NCBI RefSeq assembly: GCF_024323335.1 | Contig: NC_066579.1 | Coordinates: 240,473,652 to 240,537,651 of the forward strand | Reading direction: 5' to 3' | DNA length: 64,000 bases | From: Lathyrus oleraceus | Lineage: Eukaryota; Streptophyta; Magnoliopsida; Fabales; Fabaceae | Shown: one piece after another, positions 1 to 11,756 of the stretch | Position numbering within the stretch: the stretch's first letter is position 1 | How the letters are laid out: each line of letters begins with the position of its first letter | The notes under the pieces: generated by a model | What the model was told of the DNA's origin: nothing | The model's database searches: none | Seen by the model: only the letters and a program-made list of their open reading frames with translations | Position numbers and translations under genes: made by a program

Positions 1-404
1 TATATGCATTCATATAACTTCATTTTTTTGAACTTGTTAATTCATTCTTATAATTCGTATTCTCTGTTATGGTGGTACTTTATCCCCGTACAGATTTGGT
101 GTGTCTGTCCTCCTTCAATTGTAGAGTGTCTGCCCCCTAAACAGAAAGATTTTAACCTTTCTCCTTTCTCCACTGAGTTATTTCCTCATGGATGATTATT
201 ATTTCAGCTTCCTCCCCAGTTGATTATCTAGATGGAACCACTCCCCTTGAGTTAAACCCTCATTGGGCTGAGTCTTATTTGACCGTTTCTTTATAGATCT
301 TACCTAGATAGATACTTTTGGTCCCCTAAGAGTTTATTACCCAGTGACTGGTAGTATTCTTCTTAGTTGGCAATTTGTTACTTCTTGCCCCATACCCGAC
401 AAAA

Positions 405-1160
405 GTAACTCCTTTTTCTCCCCAGCGAATTCGTTTTTACGTTTCCCCAGGAAGTATATCGTTGATATGTTCATCCTAACCGGTGACAGATATTTTCTTC
501 CCCTGCTTTAAATCTATCCTTGATATGTTCATCCTAACTGATGACGGATATTCTCATCTTTGGTATTATACCCAGTAAAAAGGTAGTTGTAATCCCTATT
601 TTGTTTCCCAGAGAGTTAATCCTTGATATGTTCATCCTAACCGATGACGGGTTTTCTCCTCTTTGCGGTCTTCTACCCAGTAACTGGTAGTTGTAAATCC
701 TTCTTTTCTCCCCTCGGAGCTTGTCCTTGATATGTTCATCCTAACCGGTGATGGTATTCTATCCAGTATCCGATAGATGTAATTCCTACTTTTGTTGTTC
801 AGGTGGTTTATCCTTGATATGTTCATCTTAACCGGTGACGGATATCTTCCTTAACATCCTCAGGAAAGTTTATCCTTGATACGTCCATCTTAACCGGTGA
901 CGGGTTTTCTTTCCTTTGAGACTATCCTTGGTATGTTCACTTTAACCAGTGACGGATATTCTCTCCCTTTGGTCTTCTGCCCAGTAATCGGTAGTTGTAA
1001 ATCCTATTTTCATCTTTTCCCCCAGTAAGTCTATTCTTACCCAGTAAACGGTAATGAATTCACCTCCTGGTGACCCTTAGTGAGTCATCCTTGATATGTT
1101 TACCCTAACCGATAACGGATGTCCTCTCTGTCAGATTTTTATTATCCCCTTACCCAGTAA
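405..1160 (+). repeat. Degenerate tandem repeat in the 3' UTR of element A
   Basis: About eight copies of a core resembling CCTTGATATGTTCATCCT, followed by AACCGGTGACGGATATTCTC, occur near 461, 517, 621, 727, 811, 873, 923 and 1088. Many are separated by a second phrase, CCCAGTAACCGGTAGTTGTA. Spacing is irregular (about 50-165 bases), so this is a diffuse higher-order array rather than a clean satellite. Element C carries the same motif about six times at 39268-39830. Confidence 0.8.
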
Positions 1161-1663
1161 CAGGTAGTGGATAATAGATTTCTACTCCTCTTGTGTTGAA
1201 TTTTATTCCTTCCCCAATTGAGTTGAGTGCATATTTCCTTAGTGAAATCGTTTTCCCTGCATGGTTCGAGTATTTCAGTTTTATTCTGATCTACTTGTTC
1301 CCATGCAGATGTTGCTTTTGTTTTCCGGCTGAGTCATTCCATTTTCATGGAATTCATCTAGTCCCCTAGCAGTTTTCAAGTCGTAGCCTGGCCTACGCAT
1401 AACCCTTTATCCCCCCAGAGTCTTTGTCTCCCTAGTGAGCTTTTCCTTATGGAATGCATTACATTCCTGCAGACTTTCGGTCTCTCTGATTTCTTTTCCT
1501 TTGTGGCAATATTTCCCCACAGAGATTTATCTTTACATTCATATCATATGCATCATGAGGTCTCTTAGGGATCAAAGTTTGTATCTATATGTTGTTATTT
1601 AAGCCCATTCTACTGAGTCGATACGAAGATTTTAACCTTCTCCGCCTCAGTTAGAATGTCCTT

Positions 1664-1676
1664 AAATAGGGGCAGC
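1664..1676 (+). other. Polypurine tract of element A
   Basis: The sequence AAATAGGGGCAGC ends exactly where the LTR starts. The identical tract precedes the LTR of C (40329-40341), and a near-identical one precedes the 3' LTR of B (30245-30257). In LTR retrotransposons this site primes plus-strand DNA synthesis. Confidence 0.8.
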
Positions 1677-3166
1677 TATAAGACCCCAATTTTGACCCTA
1701 AGATCCCTCATGTTATTCACATCATATGCATTAGCATTGGGATCACACCTTGGCATCCTCCTCACCCTTCATTTATTGGGTTTGTTGTGGGAGAGGTCAC
1801 CAAGCACCATGTGATTGTATCATACTTTGTATTTTATCATCTTTACTAACCAAAAATACCAAAAATATGTCTTTGCATTTGTCTAACTCTTTTGTAGGTA
1901 TGGCACATCTAGGGTTAAGACCTTCATTGTTAAGAGCTCAACCAAGAAATGATCCACAATGTCTCTAGGAATCATGTATGATTCCCCATGATCTTTGTAT
2001 GTTTTTGCTCAGGAATTCTTCAAAATTTTGGAATTGGTTTGCCTTGGAAACCCTAGTTCATCTCGGTATCTTGTCTAACTTCTTCAACAAGCTTCTTCAC
2101 CAATTGATCAAATATTTCAATGGGCACTTCAAATTTCATCATCTTATGCATATATGATCTCCCATGAGTCCAAAAGGTCAAGAGAATTGCAAGTTTGCAA
2201 GGTGGTTGATGGAGGTTGACCAGAGGATTTCATCTGATTAAAACTGGGTTCCCCTAGACCCTATCTCCTACACTTTTCATCATATTAAAATGATGCCAAG
2301 AGCAAGGTTACTCTAAATGACATTACAAACAACTTTCATGTTTAGGCCTAGAGCTAGTTTTTCTTGGAAAGTCATTTTTTATGTTGAAAGATTATAGGTC
2401 ATTTTGTTTAAACCCTAATTTGAAAGTCAACTTCCCAAGGCCATAACTTGCTAAATTTTTATGAGATGAAAGATTTCCAAGTTTCAAAATCAAATTCAAG
2501 GTATCTAATTAAACTTATATGTTTGGAGGAATATCTAATTCAACTTTTATGAGCATGTGATATGAGGATACATTACAGGTCATTTTGGACTAATACCATT
2601 GAACAAGTGATTTTCCTCAACTTCAAATATGCATAACTCATTCATCCCAAATCCAAATAAGGTCAACTTTATGACCATTTTGAAGGTTTTTGAAATAGCT
2701 ACAACTTTCATGAAGACACGTTTCTCATTTGAAGCTCACATAAGAAGTTAGCCAAGGTGGAATAATTGAACATATGGTTTAACACTTAGAAAAAATTTTG
2801 ACATGTTGAAATTTCCAAACTTACACCTCAAAATTCATCATGATACAATCTCCAAATGGAAAAATGTTCAACATAAGAGTTATTCCTCTTGATTTAACCT
2901 TTCCAAAGAGTCCAAATTAATTCATTTTGGACAAGGTTTGAAGGGTTTGCACATGGTCTGAACATGGTTGCATCAACTGGCAAGGATCAATCTTCAAACA
3001 ACAATACACTTTTGCCTTGCATTACAATCCTCATTTAGACTCAATTACACTTGCATATGGACTGGATTGAGTAGCTTCATAGGCATGTACACGCCCATGC
3101 AAGCATGCACTTCACTTTGCCAAATTTGGAAATATTTTGAAAGGTGCAAATAACACTTGCTTGAGC

Positions 3167-3174
3167 TATAAATA
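3167..3174 (+). promoter_or_regulatory. TATA box of LTR A
   Basis: TATAAATA in the context GAGCTATAAATAAGAGG, about 1.5 kb into the LTR. The same motif is at the matching place in LTR C (41855). It probably positions transcription start and so defines the U3/R border; the start site itself is not visible. Confidence 0.6.
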
Positions 3175-6100
3175 AGAGGCCCTTGGCGTCATAAATTAAA
3201 CCCTTATGCGCCAGCTTTTCCTCCCACACTTAAAACCCTCACATTTGAAAGGAAAACCTGAGAAATTTCATTTGAAATTTGAGTTTGAATCTCACTGTTT
3301 GGAGATCCAAAAAACTCCAGGATCCAAAGCCTTGTACCAATCCAAAGCTACTTCTGCAAGCTTCTTAAGCAAGATCAAACACGAATTGAAGCAAGAGAGA
3401 TCAAGTTCGGCACAACATTGAAGATATTTTTCCAGATTTTTATTCTCTTCGATTCTCTCTCAATTCTCATCAATTCTCTTGGATCCCTTGTTGTCTGAAG
3501 TCCTACCAACATAGGCAAGAAGATTGTGTTGCTTTGAGGTCAAATCGAGGCAACTCAGTTCATGCACCTCAAAATTCAACTCCATGTATCTCTCAATATA
3601 CTTGGAGTTAGTTTGAATTGAGCTTAGATTCGTGATCAGTGCCATTTTCTCTTTAAGATCATGTCCTTCTTTTTCATTTTTGTGATGGTAATGAGAGAAC
3701 CAGACCGGCCAAGGTCATCGGAGAAGATGACCGGTGATTTGCATCGGCGATGTGTTGGACGTGTTCTGAGCCACATGATCAAGTCTTGGCGTTTTAATCT
3801 TCAGCGTTGCTTTTGAATACCATTGGTGTGGTGCGCTGACTCGTGTGTTTGGTGGAACGCGTGTTTTAGACCACTTGATATGCCACTTCAATTAATGAGG
3901 GAGATCAAGTGGTCCACGTTTTTCTGATTAATTGAATTTTCACTTTATTTGTCTTATTTTCATTAATTCATATTAAATTTAATATTGATCCAAAAAATAT
4001 GACAGTTTCACCAAAAAAAATTAAATAATTTCCTCTTTCATTTTCTGAATTAAAATGACTTTTTGGATCATTATTAATATTTTTCATGGTTTAATTGATT
4101 TTGTGAATATTTTTAATTGTTTAAAAATACTTTTAAGTTTCCAAAAATTCTGAAATTTTTTCTCCAAGGTCCTTTGACCTTGTTTGACATATGATAAATC
4201 TCATGGCCATTTCTTTGGTGTTTTGATGAGGTTTTAGGAAATTGACCAACCATAATTTAATTTAATGCATATATTTATTATTTTTAATTGTTTAAATGTC
4301 AAATTAATTGTGTAGATCCATTTTAATTGGCTTTGTGAGTTTGACTTGTGTTGTTGGGCCTTGGTCAAGGTTGATTTGACTTTGCTAGTTTAAGATCATT
4401 GGATTTAGGGGATTGATGGAATGTACATTCCATCTCCCAAAATGAATGGATGATCTTAATTTGGTAAAAGTCCTCCTTTGACCAATTTGTGTTTGATCAA
4501 TTTCCCCTCCCTCTTCATCTCATTCCCCTTCTTTATCCATTCATGTCATGGACCTATGATATCTCTATATCCTAAGGCTAGTTGATTGCAAAATCAACAT
4601 AAGTATGGATGATATTATGTCCCCCCACTTTGCATATTCTTTTTGTGTGTGGTATGTTTCATGAGCATAGTCCATTATATTGTGTCTCTAACATGCATTA
4701 ACACCAAAATTCTATTACCCGGCCTTAAATAGTTGTGACTTCTACATAAGTCCAATTATAATTGCTTAACATAACGCTAAATTTTGACACAAAAGGCATA
4801 TCATTCTAGTTAGTGAGATTGTAAGTCTCCCTTCTTTGATGGTATTTGTAATACCCCAAAATTTACCCTTCATTTTTCCTGGAAGCATGGGATTATGTTT
4901 TACACTTCATTAGCATCATATTAGGTCATACTCATTGCACACTGCATTAGTGACATGGAGATCAGGTTTTGATCGATCACTCCTTAACAGAAGGAGCCCA
5001 CACAAAGCAAGATTGAGAATTGGACTTCATTTTCTAAGTATACAAGTCTCAAGGGTCTCAGGGGGGTCCAAGTATCTTATTATGGTCCTCAGTTCATCAG
5101 TGAAGGATTCAAAGCTATCAGAGTGTTCATTTGGATTTAATCAGAAATTAGGGTTTCATGGCTACCTGCAACAGGAAATGTTTGGTTGGAAGTAGAAGAG
5201 CTCATCCATGTCATTATTAGAGAGGCATCTTGGCCTAGGAAGATTCACAATTATCTCAGAAAGATCCATTGGCAATCAATGCAATCAGTTCCTGACCATT
5301 TTGCCCTAAAACTAGGGTTTGGTATAAAATCAGTTTATTTCTGATTCTTTGGGTGAAACTCTTTTACATGGCCCTCCATATGTCCACAAGGGTCTACATA
5401 CAAAAAATCAGCTCTTTATTTGAGCTAGAAGTGCTTCAATTGATCAATGGAATCGGGAATCAGACAGTTTGGGAAAAGTCAATTGTGGGGGCAGAAAAGT
5501 CAACTCCTGACATTTTGAGAGTGGAATCTAAAAATCCATGCCTAGGGGATCCTACATGTGAAATTTGATCAAGGTTGGATCATGGATTCACCATTTGACG
5601 AGGAATTGGAAAAGTTACTTAATTTGGAAATGGTTGACTTTCCATTTAGGGCAAGTTTTCATGATCGTTGCACTCACTTTAAGCCCATTTTGCATCAAGA
5701 TAAAAGTTTCATTTGAAAATTTCTCCAACATGAAAGTTGTTCCTCTTGTTCCAAGATTTCTAGAGATATAAAGTTTGCTCCATTTGGATTAGAATTGAGA
5801 AAGGTATCCTTAGTCAAAGTGAGACATTTGTTTTAGGACACTTAGAAAAATTTCTAAGTCCAAAATCTTCAAAATTTGTCAAGACTTTCTTGGCCAGTTT
5901 TCTTGCACTTCAAGGCATTATTTGAAAATACTTTATTCACAATAATTGTACCTTTCCATGTCCTCTTTCACATCCTTTTGGAATCATCTCATTTGGATCC
6001 ATGGTTTGAGAGATACATTCATTTAAAGTGGGCATCATGACTTGATTTTCTAGGCAGATTTTGGGTCTGGCTGGCCCAATCAGATTTTCTAAGCATGCTG

Positions 6101-6791
6101 CACAAACCAGACACGTTTTTTACCTCTTTTGGCCATGCATTGGACATCCATTCACTTAAGTTTGGCCCAAAATAACAACATTTTACACCTCACTTCACAC
6201 TTTTATTCTTATGGATAAATCACTTATTAAAAAGCCCATGAGAACACCTAATCCACCCTATTTAAGAAGCTGAAACCCTAACCCTAAAGGAGCATTGGAA
6301 TTTCGTGGCAAGGAGGCAAAGCTTCATCACATATCAGATTCCATTCCACTTCTATTTTCCACTAGGTAATCATCTCTTCCATGGCCATGTTTTGATATAT
6401 CTACGCTTGCTTACCATGTTCATTACCATTAATCCTTCCATTTTCATATTTCTTTTTCTTATTTAAAATATTTTCTTCGTCCATAAAATTACCCAAAAAT
6501 ATTTTTCACTTTTCTTAACATTTTATTTAATTTTATATAATTTTTATTTTCTTATTTTTTTAATATTAATATTTTATTTAAATTATTTATTCTAAATGGT
6601 CCATTTTAACACACTTTTTTATTGATTTTATTTTTATGACTTAAAATTATTGTTAGCATTTGATTTTTAGGATGACGGTTGACACTGTCTCATGGTCAAC
6701 CTGACCTTTTCTTGGAATTTTATTTCACATTTTCAATTTATTTTTCATTTATTTTTGACCTAGTTTGGTTGGTTGACTTTTAATTTGACTT

Positions 6792-7150
6792 CTGTTTTAT
6801 TTTAATTAATTCACGTACCAATTTTCATTATTTTTAAAATATTTTAGGGGGATGATGATGTCCTGACCCCACCTTATTTAGTTTAATTTTTCATAATTTT
6901 ATTGATTAATTTACTATTTATTCTTGATTTATTTCTAACCTAGTCTTATTAATTGACTTTTGGTTTGACCTATGTTTTATTTTAATTAATTCACGTGCCA
7001 ATTTTCATTATTTTTAAAATCTTTTTAGGGGATGATGAAGTCCTGACCCCACCTTTATTAGTTTAATTTTTCATAATTTGCTTGATTAATTTGCTATTTA
7101 TTTGTTATTTTTTTAAGTTGACTTGAATTTTCAGTTGACTTCTTTATGAT
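6792..7150 (+). repeat. Direct duplication of about 180 bp within LTR H
   Basis: A block beginning TGTTTTATTTTAATTAATTC at 6792 recurs at 6972. Both copies include GATGATG(A/T)..GTCCTGACCCCACC and run on into TAGTTTAATTTTTCATAAT. The copies differ at scattered positions, so the duplication is older than a simple recent slip. Confidence 0.75.
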
Positions 7151-8168
7151 CGATGTTTGACTTAGGGATTGCTTATGGCAATTGAAGAGATCTTTTGATC
7201 CTCCCTTCTTCATCTCATATGCCATGTATTAGAGGCCTTTTACCTTGATTTTATTTGGTCCTTACCTCATTTCCTGATTAAATTATTCAGTGGACCCTTC
7301 GTGTGTATATTTTCATCTGTTTGATTCATTTGTTATCTTTTATACTTGTTTCTCTCATCCATGCTTTCTATTGCTTGATTATTTAACATGTTCATACTCC
7401 CATGCATTTTTTAAATGCTCCATTATTTGATTCTTTGGTTTGATTATATATTGTTTATTTATCCGATCTGATTGATAATTGTTGCCTACTTGTATGATGT
7501 ATGAGGCATATATTCTTATTGTTTGTTTTCCATGAACAATCCCCATTCATAACAAATGTGCCCCTCTCCCATAAAGTGTATAATATTTATTTCTTTATTT
7601 CTTTAGTCACCTGTTAATACAAGAATTAAAACGAACATCCGATAACCATTTCAAAATAAGATCAAAAGCTCGATCCAACGTCGGGTAATCATTTTCAAAA
7701 CATAACAGAACCAGCACGCATTCATCCATCTACCTGTAAGTCGATTGCCTCCGGCATCGCCATCTACCCTTATCCGTAACTCCTCTCCGCGCTCCATCCG
7801 TCGACTCTTGTTCCATTTAGGTAGCACCCATTAGGTAGAACCCTTTGTATGATAACATAGGTAGAATTCCTCTATTCTTTGCATGCAAACATTAGGTAGA
7901 TGTTCCCCTTTGTAAATCCTAACACATAGGTCCATATTGCATGACAAATCTAGAGCAGAGCTTCCCCACTTTTAGACCTTCCGTGCGTCTCTGATCTTGT
8001 GGCATGTCAATCCATTCTATTGCAAAGAGGTAACTACCTAAGACTCGATTCAGCGAGCTGCGACACCTACTGCTAGGACATTGAACACACTGCCCACCCT
8101 CCTTTGACACAGCTGGTGTCCTCTTTTGTAAGTCCATGTTCAGATGGCAATCCTTAACCCCTAGTTAG

Positions 8169-8338
8169 CCGAACTACGTTTTTCTCTGATTCTCATTCCA
8201 GATGAGATATGTAGGCATAAGACGCGACGTCTTACCGAGCACACTTGTCTTTAACCCATAGGTAGCCGAGCTACAAAGACTCTGATTCTCATAATCAGAT
8301 GAGATGCGTAGGCAGTGGATGCGACATCTTTGCGAGTC
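8169..8338 (+). other. Two copies of the conserved two-hairpin module in LTR H
   Basis: Copy 1 (8169-8240): GAACTACG, then stem CTCAT/ATGAG (8192-8196 with 8202-8206), linker TATGTAGGCA, then stem AAGACG/CGTCTT with loop CGA (8219-8233), ending CCGAGC. Copy 2 (8266-8338): stem CTCAT/ATGAG (8288-8292 with 8299-8303), linker TGCGTAGGCA, then GATG/CATC with loop CGA (8318-8328). The same layout with different stem bases occurs in LTRs B and E. Function is unknown; structural conservation is my inference. Confidence 0.6.
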
Positions 8339-8424
8339 ATTTTCTTTTAACCTTCCTTTTAGTAAATAGTACTTTAGATATACCTACACCCTTTAGACTA
8401 GAACAACATTTATGAAAAGGGCTC

Positions 8425-8440
8425 CCTAGGAGTACCTAGG
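8425..8440 (+). other. AGTA-loop hairpin in LTR H
   Basis: CCTAGG, AGTA, CCTAGG forms a 6-bp stem with a 4-base loop, ending 214 bases before the LTR end. It is followed by GGGTGCTTAAAACCATCCC and later by GGATAAATAGAAG. The same element sits at nearly the same distance from the end of LTRs A, B, C and E. Confidence 0.65.
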
Positions 8441-9786
8441 ATGTTTTGGGTGCTTAAAACCATCCCATTGCATAACCAACCCCCTTACCCAGATCTCTGA
8501 CATTTTTACTAGTTTTTGATTCGATAAAATTTTTAGGTTTTTGTTCGCTTTCTAACCATTCCTTTGGATAAATAGAAGTGCGGTGGTGACTCGACTTGTA
8601 TGGTTTATCTTGGATTTAGTCAATATCTCTAATGGTAACGAATACCCCGCTACAGTATTGTGTGGAAACTTGGCCTTTTTTCCTTCCTTTGGAAGATGTC
8701 TTGGTTCAAGGATCCATGCTTGTGATTAGTGGGTTGAGTGTTTTCCAAAGAATGACTTAAACAAAAGTAAAGCAAAAGCAATACTAACTTCTAATTCACT
8801 AACAACTAACATTTAATTTCAAGTCATTTACTTTTAATGCACTTTAACTTTTAAGCGTTACTCATTTTCCATTATTCATACCATTCAAGTTGTTTACTTT
8901 TATGTCATTTTCACTTTGTCCACTTGGACCATATTTTGTGATATATTGTGTTTGTATATACTTGTTTGATTGTGTGGTATTTTGACCTTAATGTACATAA
9001 TAAGAACAAAAAACCCTAAAAAAACATTTTGTGTGGACTGTTGGTTTGATCTGAGACTATTGGACTTGGAATTTAGGCAACACTCCTTATGCAAAGGACT
9101 TGGCCAATGCTAACTTTCATGAAACCAAGTGCTTGTGAAGTGAACATTCAACTGATACAATATTGGAGATCCATTTAAGTACATCTTCAACATGATCATT
9201 GGGAAGCTGTTATTTTGAACCTGTGTCTCATGCCCTCTCTAGGGTCATCTGATACATGGGAAATTTTTAAGAAGATCATGGAGTTGCTAAGCTTGGATGT
9301 GGATATCTTTATTTGATGCCTTGCTCTTCAACTTTCTATTTGTGTATTGTTTGTTGCTTGATTCAAAAGTCCAAGGGAAATTTGGGTTTCTATATGACAT
9401 TCTTATCTATTGGATTGCAGCTCATTGGTCAGATCTTTTCAACTCTCAACTTTTAAATTTATGCTTAGGATTAGTCTCTTCATCCCCGCTTATTTAATTT
9501 AAAAATATCTCCCCCTTTTTAAAAATCTTCTTTTTTTATGCTTGTGTTTTCTGAACTTAGACCATATTGCAAATTAGAAACTTTGGCCTTATGCCATTGC
9601 ATTTTAAACTCCTTTTCTTAATCAAACTTTGGCCTTATGCCATTGCATTCAACTTAACTATACTTGACTTAAAATTTTCAAAAGACAAAAATACCTAACA
9701 CTCATGCAAACTCTTTTAGGCCCTTTATGCCCTTGTAAATTTAAATTTTTGTTAAAAGCAATCCACTCATTTTAAAATTGATACCA

Positions 9787-9853
9787 GGAACTACGAGGTT
9801 TTGGTCCCTCATTTTTATATTGGTACGTAGGCACAAGTCCGAAGGTCTTGTCA
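9787..9853 (+). other. Two-hairpin module, diverged copy, in LTR A
   Basis: GAACTACGAGG, then TACGTAGGCA, then stem ACAAG/CTTGT (9833-9837 with 9847-9851). The first hairpin is not clear here. The same version is present in LTR C at 44766-44832, so it is a family variant rather than damage to one copy. Confidence 0.5.
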
Positions 9854-9956
9854 AACACAAAAATATAATTAATGAATTATTTTCTCATCCCCACACTCTT
9901 TTTTTATTTGCAAACATCATTTGTACAAAAATACATATGCACACAAAAAAGGGCTC

Positions 9957-9972
9957 CCTAGGAGTACCTAGG
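9957..9972 (+). other. AGTA-loop hairpin in LTR A
   Basis: CCTAGG-AGTA-CCTAGG, 214 bases from the LTR end, followed by GGGTGCTAACACCTTCCC and, at about 10103, GGAAACAATAAAAGCGCGG. The AATAAA could serve in 3' end formation; I see no direct proof of use. Confidence 0.65.
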
Positions 9973-10186
9973 ACACTTTGGGTGCTAACACCTTCCCTCT
10001 GTGTAACCAACCCCCTTACGTGTAATCTCTGACATTTTATTAGTTTTGATTTGAAAACTTCTAATTTTTTGGGTTTTGTTCGTACTTTTCCCTTTTTTCT
10101 TGGAAACAATAAAAGCGCGGTGGTGACTCTGGTTTTATTGACGTCTAGCTTATCTATAGCTTGATGATCATGAATTTACCGCTACA

Positions 10187-10865
10187 ATGAGAGTATGGGT
10201 TATGTTCTTTGTCAGCAAGATGAATCTGGAAAGAAAGAATATGCAATTTACTACCTCAGTAAGAAGTTCACCGACTGTAAGACTCGGTATTCTATGCTTG
10301 AGAAGACATGTTGCACATTGGCTTGGGCTGCTAAGCATCTGTGCTAGTATATGTTGAATCATACTACTTGGTTGATATCCAAAATGGATATAATCAAGTA
10401 CATCTTTGAGAAGCCTGCTTTAACTGGGAGGATTGCCTGTTGGCAGATGTTGTTATCTAAGTATGATATTAAATACCGATCTCAAAAAGCTATCAAGGGT
10501 AGTATCTTGGCTGACCATTTGGCTCACCAACCTATTGAAGATTATCAGTCAGTGCAGTAGGATTTTCCTAAATAAGAGATTTTGTACTTGAAGATGAAAG
10601 ATTGTGATGAACCATTGCTTGAAGAAGGGCTGGAACTTGATTCCCGTTGGGGTATGGTATTTGATGGAGCTGTTAATTCATATGGTAATGGCATTATGGC
10701 AGTGATTATTACTCCTCAAGGCACTCATTTTCCGTTTACAGCTAGATTGACATTCAAGTGTACAAATAATATGGTTGAGTATGAAGCCTGCATTATGGGG
10801 CTTGAAGAGGCCATTGATCTCAAAATAAAATATCTCGATGTCTATGGAGATTCAGCTTTGGTTGT
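10187..10865 (+). pseudogene. Element C pol, first visible piece: RNase H and start of the second RNase H
   Basis: The fragment begins inside the gypsy RNase H domain (ESMGYVL.., YYLSKKFTD, LEKTCC) and runs into the archaeal-type RNase H (FDGAVN near 10657, YEACIMG, YGDSALVV). It aligns residue for residue with B pol at about 24890-25570. In-frame stops lie near 10344, 10558 and 10573. The one at 10344 replaces a Gln codon (CAG to TAG), typical of decay of methylated cytosine. The fragment starts where A inserted and stops where D inserted. The RT half of C is off the window behind A. Confidence 0.88.
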
Positions 10866-11059
10866 TGTAGATGTTTGATTGGCTGCATTTTATGGTAAAA
10901 CACTAACTGGACTCTAATGTCTCGACTGATGTCGTGACATGCTGTGGAGATGTTTGATTGACTGCATTATGTGTTAGATCATCTAACTGTACTCTGATGT
11001 CTTGGCTGATGTCATGACATTCTGAGTAGTATACTGCAGGTTTAGCTAATACAGGATTT

Positions 11060-11510
11060 ATTGAATGTCAAACTGGATGTTATGACATTCATCCCTGTCA
11101 GCAGATACTGAGGAATAGAACAGTTGGTGTTCTGCTATAACTCAGTATTTATTTTCAGTCTATTTATCAAGAAAATAACAGACCTGGCATAAGGCCTACT
11201 GTCTGAATGTCAGGATGTTATGACATTCATCAGCGACAGCATATACTGAATAATAGGCAGGTTGGTTTTCTGCTTCAGTTCAGTATGTATCTCAGTCTGT
11301 TTATCAAGAGAATAACATACCTGGCATAAGGTCGTTGTGTAAATGTCAAACTGGATGTTTTGACATTTATTACTGTAAGCTGATATTGAAGTATAGACAG
11401 ATTGGTCTGCTACAGTACAACATTTAGCACAGTCTGTTTTCAGGAAAATAACAGACTTAGCATATGGTCTATGTTCTGGACGTCAAACTGAATGTTGTGA
11501 CATTCATTCC
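11060..11510 (+). repeat. Period of about 140 bp with an inverted-repeat core in LTR D
   Basis: The core AATGTCA..(about 12 bases)..TGACATT recurs near 11064, 11207, 11342 and 11479 (spacing 143, 135, 137), each followed by related CAGTCTGTTTATCAAG text. A fifth copy is in the right half of D (about 35584), and LTR F carries the same units on the other strand. The core can fold into a 7-bp hairpin. It may be a repeated enhancer-like unit of U3; that is inference. Confidence 0.7.
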
Positions 11511-11565
11511 TGACAGCATATGCTATTTGTGGAGGTCTTGAAGACTCAATCAGAATAAACAATTT

Positions 11566-11637
11566 CTAAATATGGAGATATTTTAGGAACTAAATATGGA
11601 GATATTTTAGGAACTAAATATGGAGATATTTTAGGAA
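11566..11637 (+). repeat. Three exact copies of a 24-bp tandem repeat in LTR D
   Basis: Units at 11566, 11590 and 11614, each beginning CTAAATATGGAGATATTTTA, with no differences seen. They lie about 110-180 bases upstream of the TATA box of this LTR, so they may affect promoter activity. The exactness implies recent slippage. Confidence 0.9.
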
Positions 11638-11748
11638 CTAAAAGATTGAAGACCTTGATTGTAGCAGAAACTTTCTGTTGGCTTTGTAACAACAAAGGAG
11701 AAGTTTGTTGCGATTTCTGAAGGCCCAAATCCAGTTGGGTGCTTAGGT

Positions 11749-11756
11749 TATAAATA
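11749..11756 (+). promoter_or_regulatory. TATA box of LTR D
   Basis: TATAAATA in the context TTAGGTTATAAATAACATAG, 76 bases upstream of the B insertion. The sequence on the far side of B (35141 onward) would be the transcribed R-U5 part. Confidence 0.6.

Larger units (their letters stand above)
1..1676 (+). mobile_element. Element A: 3' non-coding interior of an Ogre-like Ty3/gypsy element
   Basis: This is the tail of an element whose coding part lies left of the window. It has no sustained reading frame. It is rich in short phrases such as CCCAGTAA and GTAGTTGTAA, ends in a polypurine tract, and is followed at once by an LTR. It aligns by eye with the 3' interior of element C (about 38870-40341), so A and C belong to one family. 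Hypervariable, tandem-repeat-rich 3' UTRs are a known trait of Tat/Ogre elements. Nothing here looks like a host gene. Confidence 0.8.
4847..8654 (+). mobile_element. Solo LTR H (Ogre-like, 3.8 kb) nested in LTR A
   Basis: The sequence starts TGTAATACCCCAAAATTTAC and ends ACCCCGCTACA. It is flanked by the 5-bp direct duplication GTATT (4842-4846 and 8655-8659). Removing it rejoins LTR A with the uninterrupted order seen in LTR C near 43545. It contains no coding sequence, primer site or polypurine tract, so it is a solo LTR left by LTR-LTR recombination. It carries two copies of the two-hairpin module and one AGTA hairpin, which places it with the Ogre-like LTRs. A TATTTAAG at 6260 is a possible TATA element. 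Confidence 0.9.
1677..10186 (+). mobile_element. 3' LTR of element A (Ogre-like), interrupted by solo LTR H
   Basis: The LTR starts TATAAGACCCC, where C has TGTAAGACCCC, so the usual TG has decayed to TA. It ends TTTACCGCTACA. The 8510 bases include H plus its 5-bp duplication, leaving about 4.7 kb, against 4822 bp for the LTR of C. A and C match over their length, including a TATA box, a GAACTACGAGG block, the AGTA hairpin and a final AATAAAAGCGC block. The next bases, ATGAG (10187-10191), are the presumed right target-site duplication; the left copy is off the window. No gene is supported inside. Confidence 0.88.
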